From: Sulfitobacter sp. DFL-14
Lineage (GTDB): Bacteria; Pseudomonadota; Alphaproteobacteria; Rhodobacterales; Rhodobacteraceae
NCBI RefSeq assembly: GCF_003335585.1
Contig: NZ_QBFD01000046.1
Location: 739,390-803,389, forward strand
Direction of reading: 5' to 3'
Length of the DNA: 64,000 bases
Under the pieces are notes generated by a model, which did no database searches, was not told the origin of the DNA, and saw nothing but the letters and a program-made list of their open reading frames with translations. Made by a program: the position numbers and the translations under genes. Below, one piece after another: positions 25,556-34,625 of the stretch; the first letter of the stretch is position 1; each line of letters begins with the position of its first letter.

Positions 25556-25993
25556 ATGTTCAAATCAATACTGGTTGCCTTCGACGGGTCTGACGGATCG
25601 GAATCCGCGTTGCGCAAGGGCGCGGAACTCGCAAAACTCTGCGGTGCCGAATTGACAGTTCTGACACTTCACCGGCACCATTCCGTGCTGGAGGGTTCCA
25701 TGTATGTGACCGATGCCGAAAAGCCCGACAATGTCGACGAAATCATGAAGACCCATGCCAAGGAAATCGCCGAGCGTGGTGCCGCCATCGCGCGCGAAAG
25801 CGGCTGCACAAAGATCAGGGCCTTCGTCAAAGGCGGCCCCACGGCCCGGACCATCGTCAGCTTTTCGCAGGAACACGAAAATGACCTGATCGTCATGGGC
25901 AGCCGTGGCATGGGGTCAATCGAAGGGTTTTTGCTGGGGAGTGTCTCTCACAAGGTGACAAGCCTCTCGCGATGCCCGGTTCTGGTTGTGTGA
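25556..25993 (+). CDS. uspA: Universal stress protein of the ectoine TRAP operon (TeaD-like)
   Basis: 145 aa, UspA fold. The ATP-binding motif GSRGMGSIEGFLLGSVSHKV (G-2x-G-9x-GS) is intact near residues 115-135, so it should bind ATP. In Halomonas the equivalent TeaD lowers activity of the ectoine TRAP transporter. The same role is likely here given the position right after uehC. Its 3' end overlaps the proposed eutA start by 22 nt. Confidence 0.88.
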   Translation: MFKSILVAFDGSDGSESALRKGAELAKLCGAELTVLTLHRHHSVLEGSMYVTDAEKPDNVDEIMKTHAKEIAERGAAIARESGCTKIRAFVKGGPTARTIVSFSQEHENDLIVMGSRGMGSIEGFLLGSVSHKVTSLSRCPVLVV

Positions 25994-26766
25994 GCGGTCC
26001 CGTGACGCTGGGGGTCAAGGCTTCGATGTCTTCCGTGGCGGCCCGGCTGGATGCCCGTGCGATTGCAAAACGGATCGGGCTGGTGGTGCTGGCCACGGAC
26101 CACACGACAGAATCGGATTTCGCGCGCCTGATGCAGGGGCGGGATGTCGGGGTTTACGTCAACCGCATCCCCTATGAAAACCCGACAACCCATGAAAGCC
26201 TGCAGCGGACCGGTCCGCTTCTGGCGGCGGCAGTGGCAGATATCCTGCCGGATGAGCCGCTGGACGTACTGGTCTATGGATGCACCGCGGCCTCTGTGGT
26301 TCTGGGGAACGATCAGGTTGCGGTGGCGATGAACAGCGCAAAACCCGACACGCCCTGCGTGACGCCCAGCTCGGCCGCCTTAGATGCCTTTGCAGCCCTT
26401 GGTGTCACGAAAATCAGCCTGCTCGCACCCTATACGCAGGATGTGACCGATACACTTGTGCGCTATTTTTCCGAACACGGGCCGGAGGTGATCAATGCGA
26501 CCTGTCTTGGCCTGTCCGATGATCGCGACATGGCGCGGCTGTCAAAGGACAGCATCATCGAAGCCGCAGTCGCCGCCTGCGACGCGGGCTCTGATGCGGT
26601 CTTTATCTCTTGTACGGCTCTGCGTGCGCTGGATTGTGCGGCTCAAATCGAAGCCCGCCTGGGCAAGCCGGTGATCACCTCCAATCAGGCGATGATCTGG
26701 CGCTGCATGCGGCATCTTGCGATTGCGGATAACGTGCCTTCAGGCGGTACGCTGTTCACCAGGTAG
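25972..26766 (+). CDS. eutA: EutA, Asp/Glu racemase-family protein of hydroxyectoine use
   Basis: 264 aa from ATG 25972. Asp/Glu/hydantoin racemase fold with the two active-site cysteines in YGCTAAS and SCTALRA. It is placed with EutB and EutC, the trio thought to turn hydroxyectoine (or its ring-opened form) into the ectoine-pathway compound; EutA is proposed to adjust stereochemistry before EutB. Start alternatives are GTG 25990, which overlaps the usp stop as GTGA, and ATG 26026. None has a clear ribosome site. Confidence 0.85.
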   Translation: MPGSGCVSGPVTLGVKASMSSVAARLDARAIAKRIGLVVLATDHTTESDFARLMQGRDVGVYVNRIPYENPTTHESLQRTGPLLAAAVADILPDEPLDVLVYGCTAASVVLGNDQVAVAMNSAKPDTPCVTPSSAALDAFAALGVTKISLLAPYTQDVTDTLVRYFSEHGPEVINATCLGLSDDRDMARLSKDSIIEAAVAACDAGSDAVFISCTALRALDCAAQIEARLGKPVITSNQAMIWRCMRHLAIADNVPSGGTLFTR

Positions 26767-26786
26767 ATCATAGACAGGACGGAAAG

Positions 26787-27785
26787 ATGGGCTCTGGAAT
26801 TACACTTCAGACGAGTTACGCTGCGCGCGCACGGATCGCAGGCACGATACGGCGGACGCCGACCGTGGCGTCGGAAACGCTGAGCATTGCGACAGGCGGC
26901 GACATTCGCCTGAAGCTTGAAAACACACAGATCACCGGCAGCTTCAAACTGCGCGGGGCCACCAATGCGGTCCTGTCTCTCAGCGAGGCGCAGCGCGCCC
27001 GGGGTGTTGTCGGAGTATCGACCGGCAATCACGGGCGCGGCCTTGCCTATGCCGCCGCCCAGGCCGGGGTACGCTGCATCATCTGCATGTCTGAACTGGT
27101 GCCGCAGAACAAGGTGGACGGAATCAAGGCGCAGGGCGCCGAGGTGCGCATCGTCGGGCGCAGCCAGGATGACGCACAGGTCGAGGTCGACAAGCTGGTG
27201 GGTGAAGGCATGGTCATGCTGCCGCCCTTTGACCACCCCGATATCATCGCAGGGCAAGGCACCGTGGCGCTGGAAATCCTGGAACAGGCCCCCGACCTGC
27301 AGAGCGTTCTGGTGCCCCTGTCCGGGGGTGGGCTGATCTCGGGCGTCGCCATGGTGATCAAGGCGGCCAACCCGGCGATCCGTGTGATCGGCATCTCGAT
27401 GGAACGCGGTGCGGCGATGCACGCCTCCCTGAACGCCGGGAAACCGGTGATGGTGGAAGAAGTCGCAACATTGGCGGATTCCCTGGGCGGCGGCATCGGG
27501 ATGGACAACGCCCATACCTTTGCCATGACCCGCGATCTGGTGGATGAGATCGTGCTGGTCACGGAAACCGAAATCGCCGCCGCCATTCGCCACGCCTATT
27601 GGCAGGAACGCCAGGTCATCGAAGGCTCCGGCAGCGTCGGCATCGCGGCCTTGCTGGCCGGGAAGATCGACAAGCCGGGGCGTTGTGTCTCCCTGATCTC
27701 CGGTCAGAACATCGACATGAGCCTGCATCACCGGATCATTTCCGGCGAAGATGTGGATGTTGCCGCAGGGGTAAAAAATGCCTGA
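26787..27785 (+). CDS. eutB: EutB, threonine-dehydratase-type enzyme of hydroxyectoine use
   Basis: 332 aa, fold type II PLP enzyme. PLP lysine K54 in ITGSFKLRGATNA; glycine loop LSGGGLISG at about residues 178-186. It is proposed to remove the 5-hydroxyl of hydroxyectoine or of its hydrolysis product as water, giving an imine that EutC reduces. It is a family relative of BhcB in this window, which does the analogous dehydration of beta-hydroxyaspartate. It overlaps eutC by 8 nt, indicating coupled synthesis. Confidence 0.9.
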   Translation: MGSGITLQTSYAARARIAGTIRRTPTVASETLSIATGGDIRLKLENTQITGSFKLRGATNAVLSLSEAQRARGVVGVSTGNHGRGLAYAAAQAGVRCIICMSELVPQNKVDGIKAQGAEVRIVGRSQDDAQVEVDKLVGEGMVMLPPFDHPDIIAGQGTVALEILEQAPDLQSVLVPLSGGGLISGVAMVIKAANPAIRVIGISMERGAAMHASLNAGKPVMVEEVATLADSLGGGIGMDNAHTFAMTRDLVDEIVLVTETEIAAAIRHAYWQERQVIEGSGSVGIAALLAGKIDKPGRCVSLISGQNIDMSLHHRIISGEDVDVAAGVKNA

Positions 27786-28770
27786 GATCAAGATCCTGAC
27801 CGAAGCCGAACTGCGCGAACTGGTGCCGCTGGATGACGATGCAGTGACCTGTGTCGAGGAGGGTTTCACGACATTGGCCGGGGGCAAGGTTGTCATGCCG
27901 CCGATCATGACCCTGATGGTCCCCGACCATAACGGCGAAGTCTGTGTCAAATCCGCCTATGTCCCCGGTGTCGACAGCTTTGCCATGAAGATGAGCCCGG
28001 GGTTCTTCGACAATCCCAAACTGGGTCTGCCCAGCACCACCGGGCTCATGGTCCTGTTCTCCAGCCGCACCGGGATGCTTGAGGCGCTGCTTCTGGACAA
28101 TGGCTATCTCACGGATGTGCGCACCGCGGCGGCCGGGGCCGTCGCCGCCCGACATCTTGCGCGAAAGGATGCGTCGCACGCCTGCATCCTGGGTGCGGGG
28201 GTGCAGGCGGCCTTGCAGCTCAAGGCACTGCTGCTGGTGCGCGAGGTGAAAAGCGCGGTGATCTGGGCCCGCGACATTGCCAAGGCAAGGGCAATGGCCA
28301 CGCGCCTGTCAGACGAACTGGGGATCGACGTCACAGCCGACCCGGACATCGCAGGCGCGGTAAAGGCCGCCGATATTGTGGTGACCACCACGCCGTCATC
28401 TGAGCCCCTGATCATGGCGGACTGGCTGCAACCGGGGCAATTGATCATCGCGATGGGCTCGGACCAGGAACACAAATCCGAACTGGCACCGGCATGTCTG
28501 TCCAGGGCCACGCTCTACGTCCCCGACTCTCAGGCGCAATGTGCGGTCAAGGGCGAGCTGCGCGCCGCCATCGCGGCGGGCGTGATACCCGCCGATCGCA
28601 GATTTTCGGAACTGGGCGATATCACAGCGGGCAAGGCGCCGGGTCGCCGCTCCGATGCCGATATCGTCATCGCCGATCTCACCGGCACGGGCGTTCAGGA
28701 CACCGCCATTGCCACTCTTGCCCGCCAACGTGCTCAGGCCGCTGGCAAGGGTGCCACCTTCAGCAGCTAG
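27778..28770 (+). CDS. eutC: EutC, ornithine cyclodeaminase-type reductase of hydroxyectoine use
   Basis: 330 aa, ornithine cyclodeaminase/mu-crystallin family. The Rossmann motif ILGAGVQAALQL lies at about residues 138-149. It is proposed to reduce the imine made by EutB. It is the counterpart of BhcD, which reduces iminosuccinate. The start overlaps eutB by 8 nt, and doeA begins 13 nt after its stop. Exact substrate is not shown by sequence. Confidence 0.9.
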   Translation: MPEIKILTEAELRELVPLDDDAVTCVEEGFTTLAGGKVVMPPIMTLMVPDHNGEVCVKSAYVPGVDSFAMKMSPGFFDNPKLGLPSTTGLMVLFSSRTGMLEALLLDNGYLTDVRTAAAGAVAARHLARKDASHACILGAGVQAALQLKALLLVREVKSAVIWARDIAKARAMATRLSDELGIDVTADPDIAGAVKAADIVVTTTPSSEPLIMADWLQPGQLIIAMGSDQEHKSELAPACLSRATLYVPDSQAQCAVKGELRAAIAAGVIPADRRFSELGDITAGKAPGRRSDADIVIADLTGTGVQDTAIATLARQRAQAAGKGATFSS

Positions 28771-28783
28771 ACGGGATACAATC

Positions 28784-29971
28784 ATGCCAACGCCAAAACT
28801 CCATTTCTCCCGCGATGAATTCAACGCGCGCATCGTCAAGACACGCCAGGCCATGCAACAGCGCGGCCTTGACCTGCTGATCATCTCCGACCCCAGCAAC
28901 ATGAACTGGCTGACGGGTTATGATGGCTGGTCCTTTTACGTGCATCAATGCGTGGTACTGGGGCTGCAGGGCGAACCGATCTGGTATGGGCGCGGGCAGG
29001 ATGCCAATGGCGCGCTCAGAACCTGTTTTATGGATCCCGTCAACATCATCGGCTACCCCGACCAATACGTCCAATCGACAGAACGGCACCCGATGGATTA
29101 TCTCTCGGCGCAATTGGCCGACCGCAAGCTGGCAAAGGGCACGATCGGCGTCGAGATGGACAATTACTGGTTCTCGGCAGCGGCCTTTGCGTCGCTTCAG
29201 ACCCACCTGCCCGACGCGCGCTTTGCCGATGCCACGGCGCTGGTCAACTGGCAGCGCGCTGTGAAATCCGAGACCGAGCTTGATTACATGCGCATCGCGG
29301 GGCGCATCGTGGGCCGCATGCACGAGCGAATCTTTGACAAGGTCGAACCGGGCATCCGCAAATGCGACCTGGTGGCAGATATCTATGACGCGGGTTTGCG
29401 CTTTGACCCCGAAATCGGCGGCGGTGGCGATTATCCGGCGATTGTGCCGCTCCTGCCCTCCGGCTCGGATGCCGCCGCACCGCATCTGACATGGGACGAT
29501 GCGCCGATGAAATCCGGCGAAGGCACCTTTTTTGAGATTGCAGGCGCCTACCGCCGCTACCATTGCCCGCTGTCGCGCACGGTCTTTCTGGGCAAGCCGA
29601 CACAGACCTTCCTGGATGCGGAGAAAGCGGTGCTCGAAGGTATGGAAGCAGGGCTGGAGGCGGCCAAGGAAGGCAATCTCTGCGAAGATATCGCCCATGC
29701 CTTTTTCAAGGTGCTCAGGAAATACGGGATCGAGAAGGACAACCGCACCGGATATCCCATCGGCGTCAGCTATCCCCCCGATTGGGGCGAACGGACATTT
29801 TCGCTGCGTCCGGGCGACAAGACGGTTCTGCAGGAAAACATGACAATGCATTTCATGACCGGCCTCTGGATGGAGGACTGGGGCTTTGAAATCACCGAAA
29901 GCATTCGCATCACAAAGACAGGCCATGAATGCCTCTCCGATGTGCCGCGCAAAATGGTCGTGAAGGATTAG
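28784..29971 (+). CDS. doeA: Ectoine hydrolase DoeA (EutD)
   Basis: 395 aa, creatinase/prolidase-like (M24) family. It opens the ectoine ring to N-alpha-acetyl-L-2,4-diaminobutyrate. The N-terminal creatinase domain includes ISDPSNMNWLTGYDGWSFYVHQ. The pita-bread domain runs from about residue 165 to the end, with FFEIAGAYRRYHCPLSRT and NMTMHFMTGLW as pocket regions. ATG 28784 was chosen as the conserved MPTPKLHFSRDEF start. Three nucleotides separate it from doeB. Confidence 0.93.
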   Translation: MPTPKLHFSRDEFNARIVKTRQAMQQRGLDLLIISDPSNMNWLTGYDGWSFYVHQCVVLGLQGEPIWYGRGQDANGALRTCFMDPVNIIGYPDQYVQSTERHPMDYLSAQLADRKLAKGTIGVEMDNYWFSAAAFASLQTHLPDARFADATALVNWQRAVKSETELDYMRIAGRIVGRMHERIFDKVEPGIRKCDLVADIYDAGLRFDPEIGGGGDYPAIVPLLPSGSDAAAPHLTWDDAPMKSGEGTFFEIAGAYRRYHCPLSRTVFLGKPTQTFLDAEKAVLEGMEAGLEAAKEGNLCEDIAHAFFKVLRKYGIEKDNRTGYPIGVSYPPDWGERTFSLRPGDKTVLQENMTMHFMTGLWMEDWGFEITESIRITKTGHECLSDVPRKMVVKD

Positions 29972-29974
29972 GCG

Positions 29975-30967
29975 ATGAAAAAAAACCCGATTGCGCCGAC
30001 AATACCGTTTGATCGCGACGGTATTCACCACGGCTTTCTGCGGCTGCCCTACAGCTGTGATGACAGCGCATGGGGGTCCATCATGATCCCGATCACCGTG
30101 ATCAGGAATGGCGATGGCCCGACCGCGCTGCTGACCGGCGGCAACCATGGCGACGAATACGAAGGTCCGGTCGCCCTGCAGGAGATGACGGTCACCCTGA
30201 AACCCGAAGACATCACGGGCCGGGTGATCATTGTTCCGGCGTTCAACTATCCGGCCTTTCGCGCAGGCCGGCGCACCTCGCCCCTCGACATGGGCAATAT
30301 GAACCGGGCCTTTCCGGGTCGCCCCGACGGGACGCCGACACAAAAGATCGCCGATTATTTTCAGCGCAGCTTGCTGCCGATGGCCGATCTGGTGGTGGAT
30401 TTTCATTCCGGGGGAAAGACGCTCGATTTCGTGCCTTTCGCGGCGGCGCATATCCTCGAAGACAAGACCCAACAGGCCGCCTGCCTGGCCGCGATGCAGG
30501 CCTTCAACGCCCCCTTCTCGGTGCAGCTTTTCGAGATCGACAATGTCGGCATGTATGATACCGCTGTGGAGGCGATGGGAAAGGTGCTGGTCACGACCGA
30601 ACTGGGCGGGGGCGGCACCGCGACGGCCAAGACCATCGGCATCGCCAAGAAAGGGCTGCGCAACGTGCTGATCCACGCAGGAATATTACGAGGCGAAATG
30701 CAGATTGATCCCACGGTTCAGCTTGATATGCCCGATGGCGATTGTTTCACCTTCTCCGAGGAGGACGGTCTGTGCGAACCCATCGTCGACCTGGGCGACG
30801 AAGTTGCCAAAGGCGATCTTGTGGCGCGGGTCTGGCCCGTCGACCGCACGGGTGTCGCCCCGACCGAACTCAGGGCCAAGCGGTCCGGCATTCTGATCAG
30901 CCGTCACTTTCCCGGGCTGGTCAAGGCCGGCGATTGTGCGGCGGTGATCGGTCTGACTGTCAACTAA
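29975..30967 (+). CDS. doeB: N-alpha-acetyl-L-2,4-diaminobutyrate deacetylase DoeB (EutE)
   Basis: 330 aa, zinc carboxypeptidase M14/succinylglutamate desuccinylase family. It removes acetate from the DoeA product to give diaminobutyrate. Zn ligands are seen in GGNHGDEYEG (His and Glu, about residues 55-64) and DFHSGG (His, about 144). A catalytic glutamate lies in TTELGGGG. Its substrate is the EnuR inducer, so the enzyme also sets the regulatory signal. Confidence 0.93.
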   Translation: MKKNPIAPTIPFDRDGIHHGFLRLPYSCDDSAWGSIMIPITVIRNGDGPTALLTGGNHGDEYEGPVALQEMTVTLKPEDITGRVIIVPAFNYPAFRAGRRTSPLDMGNMNRAFPGRPDGTPTQKIADYFQRSLLPMADLVVDFHSGGKTLDFVPFAAAHILEDKTQQAACLAAMQAFNAPFSVQLFEIDNVGMYDTAVEAMGKVLVTTELGGGGTATAKTIGIAKKGLRNVLIHAGILRGEMQIDPTVQLDMPDGDCFTFSEEDGLCEPIVDLGDEVAKGDLVARVWPVDRTGVAPTELRAKRSGILISRHFPGLVKAGDCAAVIGLTVN

Positions 30968-31088
30968 AGTTTCGGGGAATGGTCGAAGCACAAGGATCGT
31001 AAATGTCCTGAGAACGCGAAGCGTGGCAAGGTATTTGCGATTCAACATTTTCCCGAAACGCTGTAACCCTATAACAGGAGGTGGCGCC

Positions 31089-31571
31089 ATGCGGCTTGAT
31101 GCCCGCGATCTGGAAATCCTGCGGGTGCTGTCAAAGGAAGGCCGCATCACCAAGGCCGCGTTGGCAGAACGGGTCAACCTGTCGCCGACGCCTTGCTGGG
31201 AACGGTTGAAGAAGCTGGAAAAGGCCGGATTGATCGAAGGCTACCGCGCCGAGATCAATCTGCGCAAGCTGGGGCCGCATCTGACGGTCTTTGTCGCGGC
31301 CGAACTGTCCGACCACACGGCGGCCAGCTTCCAGGCCTTCGAGGCTGCCATGCAGCGTTATGACGAGGTTCTGGCCTGCTGGGCGCTGGGTGGCGGGTTC
31401 GACTACCTTTTGCAGATCCTGACCCGCGACATCGACACATATCAGCGCCTGATTGACGAAATGCTCAACGCCCGGATCGGGCTGTCAAAGTACTTTACCT
31501 ATGTTGTGACCAAACCGGTCAAGGGCCAGGGCATTCCGCCGCTGGCGCTGATCGCGGGCAGCCTGGACTAA
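31089..31571 (+). CDS. doeX: Lrp/AsnC-family regulator DoeX
   Basis: 160 aa. The N-terminal winged helix (LDARDLEILRVLSKEGRITKAALAERVNLSPTPCWERLKKLEK) is followed by a RAM-type ligand domain. ATG 31089 comes after AGGAGG (31076-31081). The 121-bp space before it and the 110-bp space after it mark it as a possible separate transcription unit inside the locus. In Halomonas and Ruegeria an AsnC protein sits at the same place and assists ectoine gene control. Confidence 0.88.
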   Translation: MRLDARDLEILRVLSKEGRITKAALAERVNLSPTPCWERLKKLEKAGLIEGYRAEINLRKLGPHLTVFVAAELSDHTAASFQAFEAAMQRYDEVLACWALGGGFDYLLQILTRDIDTYQRLIDEMLNARIGLSKYFTYVVTKPVKGQGIPPLALIAGSLD

Positions 31572-31681
31572 AACGCCATCAAACCGGCAAAGGGCAGGAG
31601 ATTCCTCTGCCAAAGCCCCGAAATATGGTCTCTCCCTCTTTCAAAACCGGCCGATGATCCGGCCAGAAGGGAGACCCGCTC

Positions 31682-33157
31682 ATGACCAATACGGCACTTT
31701 CCGCCCGCAACGAGATTTCCGACAAGTCTCTGGTGCGCAGTTTCTCCTATATCGGAGGCAAATGGACTGCGGCTGCCACGGGGGAGACCATCCGCGTCAC
31801 CGACCCGGCCACCGGGGACATCGTCGGCGAAGTTGCCAGCCTGACCGCACAGGAAAGCCTTGCCGCCGTCGACGCGGCGCAATCGGCGTTTCCCGGCTGG
31901 TCCGGACTTCTTCCGCAGGACAGGTCCGCCATCCTGCGCCGCTGGTTCGACCTGATCCTGAAGCACAAGGAAGACCTCGCGCGGATCATGGTGCTGGAAC
32001 AGGGCAAGCCCCTGTCAGAGGCGCGGGGCGAAATCGACTATGCCGCGTCCTTTGTGGAATTCTACGCCGAGGAAGCCAAACGCCCGAATATCGAAGGGGT
32101 CACAAGCCACCTGCCCGACGCCGAAGTTGAGGTCTGGCTGGAGCCGGTAGGCGTCGTGGCCCTGATCACACCCTGGAACTTCCCCGCCGCCATGCTGACC
32201 CGCAAGGCCGCTGCCGCCCTGGCCGTCGGATGTTCGGTTGTGGCCCACCCTTCCGGCGAAACACCGTTTTCAGCCCTGGCACTGGCCGAGCTGGCGGAAA
32301 AGGCAGGCGTTCCGGCAGGCGTGTTCAATGTCGTCACCGGCAAGGCGGCAACTGTGGTCGAACCCTGGACAAAAGACTCCCGCGTGCGGGCGCTCTCCTT
32401 CACTGGCTCGACCGAAATCGGGCGGCTCCTTTACCGGCAATCCGCCGACACCGTCAAAAAGCTTGTCATGGAACTGGGCGGTCACGCGCCGGTGATCGTG
32501 TTCAAAGGTGCCGATCTTGATGTTGCGGTCGCCGAAACGATAAAGGCCAAGTTTGCCACCTCGGGGCAGGATTGCCTCGGCGCCAACCGGATTTTCATCG
32601 AACGCGCGATCTATGACGACTTCTGCACGCGTTTCACGGCGGCAACACGCGCGCTCTCGCTCGGCGTCGGCATGGACGATCCCGACATCGGCCCCCTGAT
32701 GAACGAAAAGGCGGTTCAAAAGCAGGAAGAACATGTCGCGGACGCCCTGGCGAAGGGCGCGAAACTTGCCTGCGGCGGCGCACGCGACCCCCTTGGCCCG
32801 CTGTTCTACCAACCCACCGTCCTGACCGACGTGCCGCGCGATGCAGCCATCATGTCCGAAGAAACCTTCGGTCCGGTTGCGGCCATCGCGCCTTTCGACA
32901 GCGAGGATGAAGTCATCGCGCTGGCCAATGACACGGAATACGGGTTGGTCGCCTATCTGCACAGCAACGACCCACGGCGCATCTACCGCGTCTCGCGGGC
33001 GCTGCAATTCGGCATGGTGGCGGTGAACCGGACCAAGGTCACCGGGGCGCCGATCCCCTTCGGGGGCACCAAGCAATCCGGCCTTGGCCGCGAAGGGGCG
33101 CGGCGCGGCATGGAAGAATACACTGAAATCAAATACATATGCCGCGATTGGGCATGA
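31682..33157 (+). CDS. doeC: Aspartate-semialdehyde dehydrogenase DoeC (Ssd)
   Basis: 491 aa, aldehyde dehydrogenase superfamily. It oxidises aspartate semialdehyde to L-aspartate, the last step of ectoine catabolism. Catalytic C298 (SGQDCLG), general base E264 (MELGGH) and PWNFP (164-168) are present. An oddity: the usual KP(S/A) lysine that contacts the NAD(P) ribose is histidine here (VVAHPSGETP, H189). It is one of the succinate-semialdehyde-dehydrogenase-like ALDHs, so context decides the name. Ten nucleotides separate it from doeD. Confidence 0.9.
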   Translation: MTNTALSARNEISDKSLVRSFSYIGGKWTAAATGETIRVTDPATGDIVGEVASLTAQESLAAVDAAQSAFPGWSGLLPQDRSAILRRWFDLILKHKEDLARIMVLEQGKPLSEARGEIDYAASFVEFYAEEAKRPNIEGVTSHLPDAEVEVWLEPVGVVALITPWNFPAAMLTRKAAAALAVGCSVVAHPSGETPFSALALAELAEKAGVPAGVFNVVTGKAATVVEPWTKDSRVRALSFTGSTEIGRLLYRQSADTVKKLVMELGGHAPVIVFKGADLDVAVAETIKAKFATSGQDCLGANRIFIERAIYDDFCTRFTAATRALSLGVGMDDPDIGPLMNEKAVQKQEEHVADALAKGAKLACGGARDPLGPLFYQPTVLTDVPRDAAIMSEETFGPVAAIAPFDSEDEVIALANDTEYGLVAYLHSNDPRRIYRVSRALQFGMVAVNRTKVTGAPIPFGGTKQSGLGREGARRGMEEYTEIKYICRDWA

Positions 33158-33167
33158 GGAGAAAGAA

Positions 33168-34538
33168 ATGCTGAAAAACGACCACCTCGAACAATGGGAC
33201 CGTGAGAATTTCTTTCACCCCTCGACCCATCTGGCTGATTTTGCACGGGGCAATGTCCCCCAGCGGATCGTGACCGGCGGCCAGGGCTGCCATATCGAGG
33301 ACCGTGACGGCAACCGCCTGCTGGATGCATTCGCAGGGCTCTACTGCGTCAATGTCGGCTATGGCCGCAGTGACATCGCCGACGCCATCGCCGCACAGGC
33401 AAAGGAACTGGCCTATTACCATTCCTATGTCGGTCATGGCACCGAGGCGAGCATCACCCTGGCCAAGATGATCCTCGACCGCGCGCCGGACAACATGTCC
33501 AAGGTCTACTTCGGCCTTGGCGGTTCGGACGCCAATGAGACCAACGTCAAGCTGATCTGGTATTACAACAATATCCTGGGCCGCCCCGAGAAGAAAAAGA
33601 TCATCTCGCGGTGGCGCGGCTATCACGGTTCCGGCCTTGTCACCGGCTCGCTCACCGGGCTTGAGCTGTTCCACAAGAAGTTCGATCTGCCGCTGGCACA
33701 GGTGATCCATACCGAAGCCCCCTATTACTACCGCCGCGAAAACCTTGAACAAACCGAGGCGGAATTTGTCGCCCATTGCGTGGCAGAGCTGGAGGCCATG
33801 ATTGACCGTGAAGGGGCAGATACAATTGCCGCATTCATCGGTGAACCCGTACTGGGAACCGGGGGCATCGTGCCGCCGCCCGAAGGCTATTGGGCGGCCA
33901 TCCAGACCGTATTGGACAAGCATGACATCCTGCTTGTGGCCGATGAAGTTGTGACAGGTTTCGGTCGACTGGGCACGATGTTCGGCTCGGATCACTATGG
34001 CATGAAGCCGGATCTCATCACCATCGCCAAGGGGCTGACCTCGGCCTATGCACCGCTCTCGGGTTCCATTGTCAGCGACAAGATGTGGAAGGTTCTTGAG
34101 CAGGGCACGGATGAAAACGGCCCCATCGGCCACGGCTGGACCTATTCGGCCCACCCCATCGGCGCAGCGGCAGGTGTTGCGAACCTCAGGCTTATCGACG
34201 AATTGGGCCTGATCAATAATGCCGGTGAAGTGGGCGCCTATCTCAACGCCGCGATGGCGGATGCATTCGGCACGCACGCCAATGTCGGCGAGGTGCGCGG
34301 CACGGGCATGCTCTGTGCGCTGGAGTTTGTGAAACAGCGCGACGGCCGGGTCTATTTCGATGCCTCCGACAAGGTCGGCCCCTCCATCGCGGCGGCCCTT
34401 CTGGCCGAGGGTGTGATTGCCCGCGCCATGCCCCAGGGTGACATTCTCGGTTTTGCACCACCCTTCTGCCTGACCCGCGAAGAAGCGGATGAGGTGGTCG
34501 GCAAGACGGTAAAGGCGGTCAGGGCGGTCCTTGGCTAA
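33168..34538 (+). CDS. doeD: Diaminobutyrate aminotransferase DoeD (Atf)
   Basis: 456 aa, class III aminotransferase. It converts L-2,4-diaminobutyrate to aspartate semialdehyde for DoeC. PLP features are GGSDANETN (118-126), WRGYHG (149-154), LLVADEVVTGFGR with D259, and Schiff-base K288 in TIAKGLTSAY. ATG 33168 follows GAGGAGAAAG. It is the last gene of the ectoine locus, and a decayed insertion sequence follows about 90 bp later. Confidence 0.92.
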   Translation: MLKNDHLEQWDRENFFHPSTHLADFARGNVPQRIVTGGQGCHIEDRDGNRLLDAFAGLYCVNVGYGRSDIADAIAAQAKELAYYHSYVGHGTEASITLAKMILDRAPDNMSKVYFGLGGSDANETNVKLIWYYNNILGRPEKKKIISRWRGYHGSGLVTGSLTGLELFHKKFDLPLAQVIHTEAPYYYRRENLEQTEAEFVAHCVAELEAMIDREGADTIAAFIGEPVLGTGGIVPPPEGYWAAIQTVLDKHDILLVADEVVTGFGRLGTMFGSDHYGMKPDLITIAKGLTSAYAPLSGSIVSDKMWKVLEQGTDENGPIGHGWTYSAHPIGAAAGVANLRLIDELGLINNAGEVGAYLNAAMADAFGTHANVGEVRGTGMLCALEFVKQRDGRVYFDASDKVGPSIAAALLAEGVIARAMPQGDILGFAPPFCLTREEADEVVGKTVKAVRAVLG

Positions 34539-34625
34539 GGCTTTCCCAAAGCGGGCGACCGCGATCGGCATCAAGTACCTGCTTTTACCTGCAGGCCCTT
34601 TATGCCGGTTTCCCCAGGCTAGCCC

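Noticed and set aside
26787..27785. EutB as ordinary threonine dehydratase or serine racemase
   Set aside because: The fold fits, but overlap with eutC and position between eutA and doeA match the hydroxyectoine locus exactly.
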